Made by a program: the position numbers and the translations under genes | Notes under the pieces: generated by a model | Databases searched by the model: none | What the model was told of the DNA's origin: nothing | The model's input: the letters and a program-made list of their open reading frames with translations, nothing else | Origin: Paracoccaceae bacterium | GTDB lineage: Bacteria > Pseudomonadota > Alphaproteobacteria > Rhodobacterales > Rhodobacteraceae | Direction: 5' to 3' | DNA: 34,923 nt | Assembly: GCA_028874915.1 (NCBI GenBank) | Contig: JAPPHA010000102.1 | Location: 1 to 34,923 of the forward strand | Shown: piece by piece, positions 1-8,342 of the stretch | How the letters are laid out: each line of letters starts with the position of its first letter | Numbering within the stretch: the stretch's first letter is position 1

Positions 1-245
1 TTGCCGCGTAGCTTGGCCGCGAAGCCGTCGTCTTCAGGCGACGGAGTGTTCACCACTTGACCCCACATTCTTGTCCCGCCGGTCAGGTCCGTTGAATTCG
101 GAGGCCCGTTCCATTGCGAGAATATGGATTCCCGGCATACATTCCATGGCCTGCTGGCGCTTTGTATTCTGGTTGACGTCGACGCCATCCATGGAAACCG
201 CCCGTTCATTCTCTGCTCCCGATCCTTGGCCAGGTTTGTCCATGC

Positions 246-572
246 TTGCGGATGAACAATCAATTGAAGTTCCCGGGAGTCCTGATCCAAATCGTCGTAC
301 CGGCACCACCGGTTCACATCATGTTTCGACGGCTGCATGCCGCACTTTCGCCGGCGCCCGGACATGTCGGTTTCGACGAAGTCTTGCTCGATGACTTGAG
401 CAACGAGGTGACGACAAAAAACGTCTATTCCCATCACCTTCATCACGCGATCCTTGAGTGCAATTGTGCAGAAGGTGCCATTCCTCTTGACGAGTGTTTA
501 GACACTTTCAACGACGGCAGTCCTGACAGCATGGCGGCGACGAAAACACGCGTGTGGCAAATGCACGGATGA
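246..572 (+). pseudogene. Remnant of a sterol desaturase / fatty acid hydroxylase family gene (C-terminal part)
   Basis: This reading frame resembles the last ~100 residues of the fatty acid hydroxylase superfamily, membrane-bound di-iron oxygenases that act on lipids or sterols. Visible landmarks are an 'LHAALSPAPGHVGFD' stretch, then the histidine cluster HHLHH at about 435-449, then ECN-x-AEG-x-IPLD and TF-x-DG at about 456-518, which is where such proteins end. Several positions normally aromatic or Gly appear changed (Tyr to Cys after ECN, Trp to Cys and Gly to Asp in the segment before TF), all reachable by single base changes. No N-terminal half with the first two histidine boxes follows in this frame: upstream frame 3 has stops, and only a weak possible continuation (MDSRHTFHGLLA, about 127-162) is seen in another frame. 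I read it as a decayed gene. The family assignment is from remembered motif patterns, not a search. Confidence 0.5.
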
Positions 573-1099
573 CCATAGAGGGCTCTCGGTCCGAAAGCGT
601 GACGTGTCTCCGGGGAATGACGGCTTTGGATGCGTGCAGGAGATCCATCCAGGGACCGATGCAGGTCGATTGGTATGCAACGACATCAGGAAGTCGGTCG
701 GGGCCTCGTCGAGAACGCAAACGCGCTGATCGTCGGACCGCCATGGCATCAGTCTGGAAGTTACCGGACCTTCAAGGACGCCGGCGCCGGTCCAGCAATT
801 GATCTCTGTCTCATGAACTGGAACGGCCTGAACCGCCTGCATTGCAAGTCCCAACAAACCGCAAACACCTGAACAATCACGTTAGAATGCTGCAAACACT
901 GCCGAGAGCTGTTACAGGTCAGCGTTGAAATCAACGCAAACGGGTACGACCGTGCCTCCATCGTTGGGCGGGCATCACGCGGGCTGGCAGGGTCTTGCGA
1001 TCCGACTTTCGCATTTGACCCATCGCGGGCCAAGATGCCGGGCGACTTGACGGCACGAATCGTGCAAGCACCTCGGGGCCGCATCAGGAGGAACGATTC
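573..1099. other. Gap of 527 bp with no supportable gene
   Basis: Short open frames exist on both strands but none shows a recognisable motif or a convincing start. The only clear signal is the strong ribosome binding site AGGAGG at 1086-1091, which belongs to the following desaturase. A ferredoxin gene often accompanies desaturases of this type; I looked for Rieske Cys-x-His motifs here and saw none. Confidence 0.5.
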
Positions 1100-2179
1100 A
1101 TGGCTCGGCGCGACTACTCTCTGCTCGGCCTTCGCGGAGAAAGGGCCGTAGCAACGGGACTGGCAACCGCCGAGTGGTGCCAATCCGACATTCCCCGTAA
1201 GGACATGAAGGCCTTGATGCGGCGGAGCGACCAACCGGCAATTCGGGACACGATCATCCTTTTTGGTTCGATGGCAGCCTTCCTCGCAGCCGGCCTGTAG
1301 CTCTGACCGAGTGGTTGGTCGATACCTTTCTGGCTGGCCTATGGCGTACTCTACGGATCGGCGATGGATTCTCGCTGGCACGAATGTGGCCACGGCACGG
1401 CGTTCCGGACCCATCTCTACAATGACATCGTCCACCAAATCGCGTCCTTCTGCATCGTCCGCAATCCGGTAAACTGGCGCTGGAGCCATGCCCGCCACCA
1501 CACGGACACCATCATCGTCGGTCGGGATCCGGAAATCGTTACCATGAGACCTCCGGCCTTGATCCGGATCATCAGTAATTTTTTTGGCATTGCCGACGCG
1601 TGGGCCAGTTGGGGTCGGATGCTGCTGAATGCCGGAGGGCGTATCCACCCTGAAGAAGCCACATTCATTCCCGAGAGCGAGTGGCCAAAGGTCATCCGAG
1701 TTGCCCGGGTTTGGGTGCTCATTTACGCCGCAACGATAGCGACCTCTGTGATGACAGCTTCGATTCTACCGCTAATGGCGATCGGGCTCCCCCGACTCTA
1801 CGGCGCCTGGCATCACGTGATGACGGGCATACTGCAGCACGGCGGGCTTGCGGAGGATGTCATCGATCACCGGCTGAATACCCGGACCGTGTACATGAAC
1901 CCGATCAGCCAGTTCATATACTGGAGTTTGAATTATCATGTGGAACACCACATGTTCCCTATGGTTCCCTACCACCGGCTGCCCGCCCTTCATGCGACCA
2001 TACGCCGCGATCTTCCGGAAGCCACGCCGTCAATCCTGTCCGGTTACCGGGAACTTCTGCCCATCCTTTGCCGCCAACTCCGATACGAAGACATGTATAT
2101 CCGCCGCGACCTGCCCCCGACAGCCCGGCCTTATCGCGAGGATCTGCACGTGAAGGCGCTGGACGGCCTTTTGACATGA
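1100..2179 (+). pseudogene. Fatty acid desaturase, interrupted by two in-frame stop codons
   Basis: Read through its stops, this is a 359-codon membrane fatty acid desaturase that would introduce double bonds into acyl chains in the cytoplasmic membrane. The three iron-binding histidine boxes are intact: HECGH (codons 94-98), HARHH (130-134) and HVEHH (280-284). The start is well supported by AGGAGG eight bases before the ATG, and the N-terminus (MARRDYSLLG, then IPRKDMKALMRRSD) looks like the full family N-terminus, so nothing is missing at either end. The reading frame stays the same throughout, but codon 67 is TAG (1298-1300) and codon 69 is TGA (1304-1306), in the loop after the first membrane segment. 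Residues on both sides (AFLAAGL and GWSIPFWLAYG) match the family. The subfamily resembles the desaturases called MocD-like. Either the gene was recently inactivated or the assembly has errors at this spot. Confidence 0.8.
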
Positions 2180-2242
2180 CGGGAATCCGCCACGTATCCA
2201 CGTTTACGACGTTCGATCAGTCAGCCGACCGAACTGCAGGCC

Positions 2243-3373
2243 TCAAAACTTCATGGCCTTGCTTTTTTCCGGTTCCCCCTGTCGATCTATCTGACGGAAG
2301 TGCTTGGACAGTCTGAGTCCCTGTCCCTGGTAGCTGGATCCGATTTCGGAACCGTAAAGGACGTCCGGAATCTCGGCCATCCGCTCAAAAACCAGTCGAC
2401 CAAGCCCCTGCCCGTGCTCAAGCACAAACGGGGCCTCGTGGCACCGGACCTCGAGGACACTCCGCGATCGTTCGCCCCCGAATGCCGATCTCCCGAAACC
2501 GGGATCGAAGAAACCGGCGTAGTGCACCCGGAACTCCCCGATCATCGCGATGTAGGGGACCATTTCGGCCGCGCAGTACGGTGGAATGCTGACGGCCTCC
2601 CGGCTGACCAAAATGTAGAATGTCCCGGGGTCGAGGATGATGCGGCCATTCTCCGAATATACCGGCTCCCAGAATTCCGACGGCTCATAGTGGTCGGTTT
2701 TTCCAAGGTCCAGCAAACCGGCATTGGTCCGCGCCCGGTATCCGGCAGGTTCGCCGTTCGCCGGCAATAGATCGACAGAAAACTCAAGGCCGTTGTCAAT
2801 CCTGGCGCGACCGTCAACCAAACTGAATTCCGAATCGAGTTTTCTCAACTCGTCGTCGTCAAGAATCGATTGGCCCCGGCGAAACCGGATCTGGCTGAGG
2901 CACAGTCGTGGGCGGACAAGGATGGAGAACGATCTCGGCGTGATCTCGGCAAAGAGCGGCCCCCGGTAGCCATCCTCTATCCGGTCGAAATCCGTGCCGA
3001 AGTCCGTGATACAGCGCGTGAAAACGTCCAGCCGCCCTATTGAGCTCTTTGCATTGGCGACGGCGTGCGTTCCTCGCGGCAGGGCCAGGGACTCCATCAG
3101 CGGTACCAGATGCACGCAGCCCTTTTCGAGGACTGCGCCGGCCGAGATATCGATTTCGTGCATGCCGAATTCGGCAAGGCGTTCCCCGACGGTCATCCGC
3201 TGTCCGGCGAGAAAGGACGCGCGGATTCGCCAGGCGGTTCGTCCCAATCGAAGATCAAGGCTCGCGGGTTGAACCTGACGACTCTCCAAAGGGAGCGTTG
3301 AAAGGATACGACCTGAAGAAGCCAACTTCAAAATGTCCTGAGACGGCAGGACACCAGCAAACTCTGGGGTCAT
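2243..3373 (-). CDS. dcd: 2'-deoxycytidine 5'-triphosphate deaminase, long alphaproteobacterial form
   Basis: Converts dCTP to dUTP and ammonia, feeding dTTP synthesis in the cytoplasm. At 376 residues it is about twice the E. coli Dcd (193), the known two-lobed form in Alphaproteobacteria. The N-terminal lobe starts with GVLPSQDI and carries the active-site region: the KSSIGRLDVFTR segment (about residues 109-120, equivalent to the catalytic Ser and Arg stretch) followed by GYRGPLFAEITPRS with the candidate catalytic Glu. The C-terminal lobe repeats the fold with EFRVHYAGFFDPGFG. The start has a GGTGG stretch four bases ahead of the ATG. It lies 76 bp downstream of tRNA-Pro on the same strand and may be read from the same promoter. 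Confidence 0.88.
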   Translation of the reverse strand: MTPEFAGVLPSQDILKLASSGRILSTLPLESRQVQPASLDLRLGRTAWRIRASFLAGQRMTVGERLAEFGMHEIDISAGAVLEKGCVHLVPLMESLALPRGTHAVANAKSSIGRLDVFTRCITDFGTDFDRIEDGYRGPLFAEITPRSFSILVRPRLCLSQIRFRRGQSILDDDELRKLDSEFSLVDGRARIDNGLEFSVDLLPANGEPAGYRARTNAGLLDLGKTDHYEPSEFWEPVYSENGRIILDPGTFYILVSREAVSIPPYCAAEMVPYIAMIGEFRVHYAGFFDPGFGRSAFGGERSRSVLEVRCHEAPFVLEHGQGLGRLVFERMAEIPDVLYGSEIGSSYQGQGLRLSKHFRQIDRQGEPEKSKAMKF

Positions 3374-3449
3374 TTCGCCACCGGTCCTGTTGCGAACTTG
3401 TCTCGAGTGGGGATCGCGGCAGCAGGATCACGTTTGAACGTCTGCCGCA

Positions 3450-3527
3450 TGGTCGGGCTAGCAGGATTTGAACCTGCGACCTCTCGTCCCCCAGACGAAC
3501 GCGCTAACCAGGCTGCGCCATAGCCCG
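3450..3527 (-). tRNA. tRNA-Pro, anticodon GGG
   Basis: A complete cloverleaf of 78 nt on the minus strand, including an encoded CCA tail. The acceptor stem is CGGGCTA with TAGCCCG and discriminator A. The D arm is GCGC/GCGC, the anticodon stem TTCGT/ACGAG with loop CTGGGGG (anticodon GGG at 3490-3492, G37 following as in proline tRNAs), and the T arm GCAGG-TTCAAAT-CCTGC. It reads proline CCC and CCU codons. A tRNA-Pro beside merR-ihfA is a common arrangement in Alphaproteobacteria. Confidence 0.97.
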
Positions 3528-3535
3528 ACGCCATC

Positions 3536-3563
3536 CTTATAGCCGAGGTCGCGCTGACCGCAA
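3536..3563 (-). promoter_or_regulatory. Candidate promoter of tRNA-Pro
   Basis: On the minus strand TTGCGG (-35) is followed by a 16-nt spacer and TATAAG (-10). The -10 box ends 8 nt before the first base of the tRNA, just where transcription should begin. The position is convincing; the -35 matches the sigma-70 consensus at only the first three bases. Confidence 0.5.
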
Positions 3564-3594
3564 CATGAATACTGATGAGTCCCGACGCGGGTTT

Positions 3595-4155
3595 TCAGTC
3601 GGTGGCCTTTTTCGCCAAATCCAGATCGCCACTGGAAGCCAGCCGATCACGGATCGCTCTGAGTTCCCAGTACAGTTGTCGGATCTTGTCCCGCTCGCTC
3701 TCACTGTAGCTGTCGATTGGACGAAGCCGCAGCGGCTTCAAGGGTGACGGGTCAGTCGCCTCCTCCACGGGTCCGGTGGTTCCATCCGTTCGCAGCCGTT
3801 TCCTGCCGGTTTGGTCGGTTTTCGGTCCACCAGCAGATGTTTCCGCCGTCGGACTTTCCGCCGGTTTAGAAATCGCCTGAAGCGAGTCCGCCGCAAGGGA
3901 CCGGACATGACCGACGCCCTGTTCGCGAAGGATCTTCTGGACGCCCTTGATTGTAACATTATTTCCGTGAAGGAGTTGCTTGAGTCCGCCAAGCAACAGG
4001 ACATCTTCGGGTGTGTAATACCTTCGCCGACCGCTCCGTTGGGCCGGCCGGATTTGCGAGATCTGACTTTCCCAGTAACGCAACGTGCTCTGAGAAACTT
4101 GCAACATTCCGGCAACTTCCGAAATGTTGCGAAAGGCGCCCATTGCCTTTTTCAT
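3595..4155 (-). CDS. MerR-family transcriptional regulator
   Basis: A 186-residue protein with an N-terminal winged helix-turn-helix of the MerR type (about residues 8-75: NISEVAGMLQVSQSTLRYWE, then the RRYYTPEDVLLL wing). The second half is low in complexity and acidic/basic mixed, with no cysteine cluster, so a metal sensor is unlikely. The last ~35 residues (SYSESERDKIRQLYWELRAI) could form a coiled coil. Its ATG directly abuts the ihfA stop codon, so the two are almost certainly co-transcribed and translationally coupled. Homologues sit beside ihfA in many Alphaproteobacteria; their target genes are not known to me. A second ATG at residue 5 (4143) is a possible start. Confidence 0.85.
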   Translation of the reverse strand: MKKAMGAFRNISEVAGMLQVSQSTLRYWESQISQIRPAQRSGRRRYYTPEDVLLLGGLKQLLHGNNVTIKGVQKILREQGVGHVRSLAADSLQAISKPAESPTAETSAGGPKTDQTGRKRLRTDGTTGPVEEATDPSPLKPLRLRPIDSYSESERDKIRQLYWELRAIRDRLASSGDLDLAKKATD

Positions 4156-4473
4156 CTAGTCGACTGTCTCGTGTCCTTTGTTTCCGTCCCTGATCCGATC
4201 CTTCAGAGTTCTCGATGCATGGAAAGTAACGACCCTTCGGGCATCAATGAGTGCCGGCACCTTGGTTTTTGGATTTCGTCCCCATCGTTCCGCCTTGTCA
4301 CGGGTCCTAAAAGTGCCGAAGCTGGTGATCTTCACCTGTTCGCCGCGAACCAGTGCATCGGAAATGAGCGAAAGAACGTTCTCCACGAAATCAGAACATT
4401 CGTTCTGGGAAAGTCCGACCTCGCGAATAACGGCAATCCTCAAATCGCGACGGGTCAGGGTCCTGTTCTCCAT
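4156..4473 (-). CDS. ihfA: Integration host factor subunit alpha
   Basis: Small DNA-bending protein of 105 residues that pairs with IhfB and bends DNA sharply at specific sites, serving recombination, replication and transcription. It shows the HU/IHF fold: TLTRRDLRIAVIREVGLS at the N-terminus, ITSFGTF in the middle, and the DNA-intercalating arm with the signature GRNPKT followed by Val. I chose the ATG at 4473 because GGGGAG lies 8 nt upstream; an in-frame GTG at 4488 is possible but would overlap that site. The gene heads a two-gene unit with merR and has its own candidate promoter. Confidence 0.93.
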   Translation of the reverse strand: MENRTLTRRDLRIAVIREVGLSQNECSDFVENVLSLISDALVRGEQVKITSFGTFRTRDKAERWGRNPKTKVPALIDARRVVTFHASRTLKDRIRDGNKGHETVD

Positions 4474-4502
4474 CAAATGACTCCCCACGACAATGAATAG
4501 TC

Positions 4503-4530
4503 AAGATACCACCGAGACGCGAAATGACAA
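4503..4530 (-). promoter_or_regulatory. Candidate promoter of ihfA-merR
   Basis: On the minus strand TTGTCA (-35, five of six consensus bases), a 16-nt spacer and TATCTT (-10, four of six) lie 29 nt ahead of the ihfA ATG. This would give a leader of roughly 20-25 nt. Confidence 0.42.
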
Positions 4531-5032
4531 GGCGGTCCAAATCCTCCAGGCACAACAAGCCGATGTGTCCTATCCAGACCGAAGGCGCGTCGCGGGCAAT
4601 TCAAGAATGCCGCAGCCGGACATGTCGACGACTGGACTTCACGCCTGGAGATCTTCCTGACCGGAACCGTGATCCGAGGACAAAGGAAAACTGGAGTCAG
4701 ACTCCCCTTTCCGGGGGCTTCCAGCCGTGGCGGGTTGTTATCCGCGCCTTTCCCATGAACGGGATTTTCACATCCCTGGACAGGCTGCCTGAAGCGGTTA
4801 ACAAGCCCATCGCGAGGCAACCGGAACGGCATGGCATTCCGCGTACCCTGGCAAATCGAACGACAAAAATGGGAGACGCGAACCGACCGATCTACATTGG
4901 AACGCTCGACCAGCGCTATGGAATACGCTCGGAACTGTTCTCGTCTCGGCCTCGAGTTGCTGAACCGAACCGGCACAAACCCCGTTTGGACCGCTTCCGT
5001 CGCCAGTGTCGCCATTCTTCGGCGGGCGAGTT
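4531..5032. other. Gap between fabH and the ihfA promoter
   Basis: About 500 bp without a credible gene. A minus-strand frame is open through it but has no recognisable motif and runs into the fabH end. The one structural feature is a hairpin at 4685-4712, listed separately. Confidence 0.5.
4685..4712 (-). terminator. Weak candidate terminator hairpin downstream of fabH
   Basis: On the minus strand an inner stem GGAGT/ACTCC with loop CTG sits inside an outer stem GGAAA/TTTCC, separated by a small internal loop, and is followed by TTTG. It lies about 320 bp past the fabH stop. The T tract is short, so this may not function as an intrinsic terminator. Confidence 0.22.
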
Positions 5033-6004
5033 CTACCAGCGGAGAATTGCAGCGCCCCAAGCCAGACCACCACCAATGGCTTCGGTAAGGACAATGTCAT
5101 TCTCCTTGAGTTTTCCTTGCTGCTTGGCGATGGACAACGCGAGCGGTATCGACGCCGCTGACGTATTTCCGTGGTCCTGCACGGTGAGCACGACCCGTTC
5201 GAGGGGAATGCCCAGTTTCTCTGCAGTCTTTCGGATGATCCTCAGGTTGGCCTGATGCGGAACGACCCAGTCGATTTCGTCCCTCTCGAGACCGGCATCG
5301 CCGAGAACTTCGCGCGCGATGGTCGCGAGTTTCGACACGGCGTGTCGAAAGACCTCGGGGCCTTCCATCATCAAGACACCAACAGTCTGTGTTGATGACA
5401 CCCCGCCATCGACATAGAGCAGGTGGTTGAAGCGTCCGTCCGATCGCAGTCGGCTCGTGAGGATCCCACGGTCTCGGTTGTCACCTTGTCCGTCCCGGGC
5501 TTCGAAAACGACTGCACCCGCCCCATCCCCGAAAAGCACGCAAGTGCTGCGATCGGTCCAGTCCATGATGCGCGAGAAGGTCTCCGAACCGATCACCAGA
5601 ACCCGTCGCGCCTGCCCCGAAACGATAAGCGCATTCGCATTCGACATGGCATAGACAAAGCCCGCGCAAACGGCATGCAGATCGAATGCATAACTTCGGT
5701 CTGCGCCCAGAGCCGCCTGCACACGTGTCGCCGTAGAGGGAAAGGTCTGGTCGGGGGTCGACGTGGCAACCACAATGGCGTCGACCAACGCGGGATCGAT
5801 GTCGGCATCGGCCAGCGCATTGCGCCCGGCGTTGATCGCCAGATCCGACGTCATTTGGCCTTCAGCGGCAAAACGGCGATTCCGGATCCCGGTCCGTTCC
5901 TGAATCCAGGCGTCCGTGGTGTCGAGAAAGGCTTCGAATTCGGCATTCGGAGCGATGCGTTCGGGAAGGTAATGCCCGACTCCGGCTGGAACCGCCCTCA
6001 ACAA
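5033..6004 (-). CDS. fabH: Beta-ketoacyl-ACP synthase III (KAS III)
   Basis: Starts fatty acid synthesis by condensing acetyl-CoA with malonyl-ACP. At 323 residues it has normal length. The catalytic triad is present: Cys113 in DLHAVCAGF, His250 in VVPHQANLR and Asn280 in QDHGNTSAAS; the C-terminus GGGLAWGAAI is typical. The protein most likely begins at a TTG (6004), since the family N-terminus (LRAVPAGVGHYLPE) begins right there and no ATG is near. This start overlaps the plsX stop by 7 nt (TTGTTGA), so fabH translation is probably coupled to plsX. Confidence 0.95.
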   Translation of the reverse strand: MLRAVPAGVGHYLPERIAPNAEFEAFLDTTDAWIQERTGIRNRRFAAEGQMTSDLAINAGRNALADADIDPALVDAIVVATSTPDQTFPSTATRVQAALGADRSYAFDLHAVCAGFVYAMSNANALIVSGQARRVLVIGSETFSRIMDWTDRSTCVLFGDGAGAVVFEARDGQGDNRDRGILTSRLRSDGRFNHLLYVDGGVSSTQTVGVLMMEGPEVFRHAVSKLATIAREVLGDAGLERDEIDWVVPHQANLRIIRKTAEKLGIPLERVVLTVQDHGNTSAASIPLALSIAKQQGKLKENDIVLTEAIGGGLAWGAAILRW

Positions 6005-7122
6005 GTCGCAGCGGCCCCAACCGGTTTCTGCTCGTCCGTCCCGGCGTCAGTTGCCGGTATCGTCGCGGCGCCGGATGCGACACGGGCAGCGAGTTTTTCG
6101 TGAAACCGGAGCCGCGACAGGCGATAGGCCAGCGTCACCGCTGCCGAGACACTGGTGGAATCGGCAGAACCGTGCGACTTGACGACGATACCGTTCAAAC
6201 CCAGAAAGACTCCACCATTGACGCGTCGAGGATCAATGCGGCGACGGAACCGCCCGAGCGACGTGTAGGAACACAAGGCTCCAAGTCGCGACAAGAGTGA
6301 GTGGCGGAAGGCTTCCTTCAGCAAGTCACTGATCAAGCTTGCCGTCCCTTCCGCCGTCTTCAGGGCGACATTGCCAGTGAATCCATCGGTTACGATGACA
6401 TCCACATGGCGCGACGGCAGGTCGCCGCCCTCAACAAATCCGGCAAATTCGTAACCGTTGGTCTCCGCCGCCGCTGCAATCAGTCCGTAAGCCGCACGCA
6501 GTTCGTCCCGGCCCTTGTGTTCCTCGGTGCCGACATTGAGCAACCCGACACGGGGACGCTCCCGGTCGAATGAGTTGCGGGAATAGGATACGCCCATCAA
6601 CGCGAATTGGAGCAAGTCCTCGGCATCAGCCCGTACGTCGGCCCCGACGTCAAGAACGACATTGAATCTGTCCGGATCCCGAGATGGCCAAAGGACGGCA
6701 ATTGCCGGCCGATTGATGCCTGGCGCCCGTCGCAAACAACTCATTGCAAGCGCCAAGAGGGCACCGGTGTTCCCGCAGGAAACTGCAACTGTTGACTCAC
6801 CCTTGCCGACCGACTTGAGCGCTGCCCACATGCTCGTGTTCCGGCCATGGCGCATGACGTGGCTCGGCCGCTCACCCATCGCGACGGTGCGTTCCGCGTG
6901 ACGGACCTCGCAGCGATCCTTGAGAAGTTCCTGCCGGAGGACAAGAGGATCCAGAGCGTGCTGATCGCCATGGACAACAAATCGAGCGTCGTCGTTCTGG
7001 CTCGCAAACTTGCACAGTCCGTCTATCACTGACGCCGGTCCAAGGTCGCCGCCCATCGCATCGACCGAAATTACGACCGACGGCGATTTGTCTGACGGAT
7101 GTTGGCTGTCGGTCCCGGTCAT
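5998..7122 (-). CDS. plsX: Phosphate acyltransferase PlsX
   Basis: Makes acyl-phosphate from acyl-ACP, which PlsY then uses to start glycerophospholipid synthesis; a peripheral membrane enzyme. The 374-residue protein shows the diagnostic start VVISVDAMGGDLGP (residues 16-29), the SCGNTGALLALA segment, the VLDVGADVRADAEDL region and VTDGFTGNVALKTAEGT. It lies 67 bp after rpmF and overlaps fabH, matching the conserved rpmF-plsX-fabH unit. The last ~20 residues are an Ala/Thr-rich extension of no evident function. Confidence 0.95.
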   Translation of the reverse strand: MTGTDSQHPSDKSPSVVISVDAMGGDLGPASVIDGLCKFASQNDDARFVVHGDQHALDPLVLRQELLKDRCEVRHAERTVAMGERPSHVMRHGRNTSMWAALKSVGKGESTVAVSCGNTGALLALAMSCLRRAPGINRPAIAVLWPSRDPDRFNVVLDVGADVRADAEDLLQFALMGVSYSRNSFDRERPRVGLLNVGTEEHKGRDELRAAYGLIAAAAETNGYEFAGFVEGGDLPSRHVDVIVTDGFTGNVALKTAEGTASLISDLLKEAFRHSLLSRLGALCSYTSLGRFRRRIDPRRVNGGVFLGLNGIVVKSHGSADSTSVSAAVTLAYRLSRLRFHEKLAARVASGAATIPATDAGTDEQKPVGAAATC

Positions 7123-7189
7123 TCAGGACTGGATCCAAATCTCGCGTTCGTTTCCGCGCCAGCGTTCGTACGCCGGAGCAACGCCTGGT

Positions 7190-7396
7190 TCACGCGGCGT
7201 CGTCTTCTTCGTCCAGATCCAAAGAAACGGCGACGACAGCGCGATTCTTGTAGTAACCGCATTCTGGACAAGCATGATGCGAACGCTTCAATTCACCGCA
7301 CTCCGGGCACTCCTGCCAGTTGGCGTGCGGCAGTGCGTCATGGGAACGACGCTGATTGCGGCGGGAACGAGAGACCTTTTTTCGGGGGACTGCCAT
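7190..7396 (-). CDS. rpmF: Ribosomal protein bL32
   Basis: A 68-residue protein of the large ribosomal subunit. The N-terminus [17 protein letters not shown] is the family signature. Two CPECG pairs spaced by ten residues form a zinc-binding site, so this is the cysteine-containing (zinc) version of L32. The start is the ATG at 7396; the upstream extension of the open frame has no family similarity. The acidic tail [10 protein letters not shown] is ordinary for alphaproteobacterial L32. Confidence 0.95.
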   Translation of the reverse strand: MAVPRKKVSRSRRNQRRSHDALPHANWQECPECGELKRSHHACPECGYYKNRAVVAVSLDLDEEDDAA

Positions 7397-7631
7397 TTTT
7401 CGATCCTTGTAAAGATAGCCGGAGCAAATCCTGGCCGAACGGACACCGGAATCCCAGGACCCGTCCCGGGAGCCCCGCCAAGGTGCCCAAAAATAACCGG
7501 AAATCAAAATCCATCAAGACCGATTTCCGCCTTCAGCACGGACTTCCGCCTGACATGTCCCCGCCCGATTCCGGGACCAGTCCCCAAGCGGCCTGATCTC
7601 AAGACTGCGGGAACCGCGAACGAACCGGCGT

Positions 7632-8246
7632 TTATCCTTCGGTTTTCAGGACCGACAGGGCGGAAAACGGACCGGAAGTCGGATCCAGCGCGCGTTCATG
7701 ACCATCATATCGGCCTCCGCTCTCGTCATCGGCCTCGCACTCACCTGCTGGCCGGACGCGACACTCGGAATCGGCCTCGCCCGATCGCGGGTAGTCGGGA
7801 AGCGCCAAAGAAAGTCCCTCGGTGGCTATGAGGACGAGATCAATCACTTCTGGCAACGACTCGACCGTATCATCATCCGGACAGACCGTTATCGTGTTGG
7901 CGCCAGGCATCTTGAGGTCGGGGACAAACGTCCGGACAGCCATGTCCTCAATTCGGGTGGTCACCGGCCGGAGTGTTACAACACAGGGCTGGACGACCGT
8001 GGCACCGACATTGCCGTTCAGTGTCCAGACGCCACGCCCACCTTCGACCAGCATGCCCTCGAATCTCATTTTCCGGATCGAGGATACGCCGAGGAAGTCC
8101 CGGATCGAGTCCATTTCCGGCCGCGAGAAAACAATCCGGAACGAAAGTCGGCCCGAACGCGGCAAATTTCGGACCAAAATCTGACGTAGAGTGCAGGGGC
8201 CATGCGAATCCGGCCATCCCTTTCTCCGCAGACGCACATCATTCAT
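7632..8246 (-). CDS. DUF177 / YceD family protein
   Basis: Member of the DUF177 (YceD) family, which in many bacteria is encoded just before rpmF and in E. coli and plants is linked to 23S rRNA processing or accumulation. The family core is visible as WTLNGNVGATVVQPCVVTLR (residues about 74-93), with the conserved Cys, and later VIDLVLIATEGLSLALPDYPR. At 204 residues the length is typical. The ATG at 8246 is chosen because family-like sequence (LPRSGRLSFRI) begins ~25 residues in; GGAA precedes it by 6 nt. It leads the rpmF-plsX-fabH group, though a 235-bp gap separates it from rpmF, and it diverges from bamE. Confidence 0.85.
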   Translation of the reverse strand: MNDVRLRRKGWPDSHGPCTLRQILVRNLPRSGRLSFRIVFSRPEMDSIRDFLGVSSIRKMRFEGMLVEGGRGVWTLNGNVGATVVQPCVVTLRPVTTRIEDMAVRTFVPDLKMPGANTITVCPDDDTVESLPEVIDLVLIATEGLSLALPDYPRSGEADSECRVRPAGECEADDESGGRYDGHERALDPTSGPFSALSVLKTEG

Positions 8247-8342
8247 GGTTGATTCCGGTGCCCGATGGTTGCAATTCTCGCGTCGCCGCCCGGCAAGCCC
8301 AACCGGTTTCGCATCCGGGACAAGCGAAAGGGATCCGACAGA

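Noticed and set aside
1298-1306. Stop-codon reassignment or selenocysteine/pyrrolysine decoding in the desaturase
   Set aside because: Both TAG and TGA serve as ordinary stops elsewhere in the window, the sites are not conserved catalytic positions, and no recoding structure is visible.
761-1648. A 295-codon minus-strand frame
   Set aside because: It lies antisense to the desaturase pseudogene, whose plus-strand motifs are unmistakable; no motif of its own.
4473-5060. A 195-codon minus-strand frame between fabH and ihfA
   Set aside because: Overlaps the end of fabH in another frame, has no recognisable domain, and covers the ihfA promoter.
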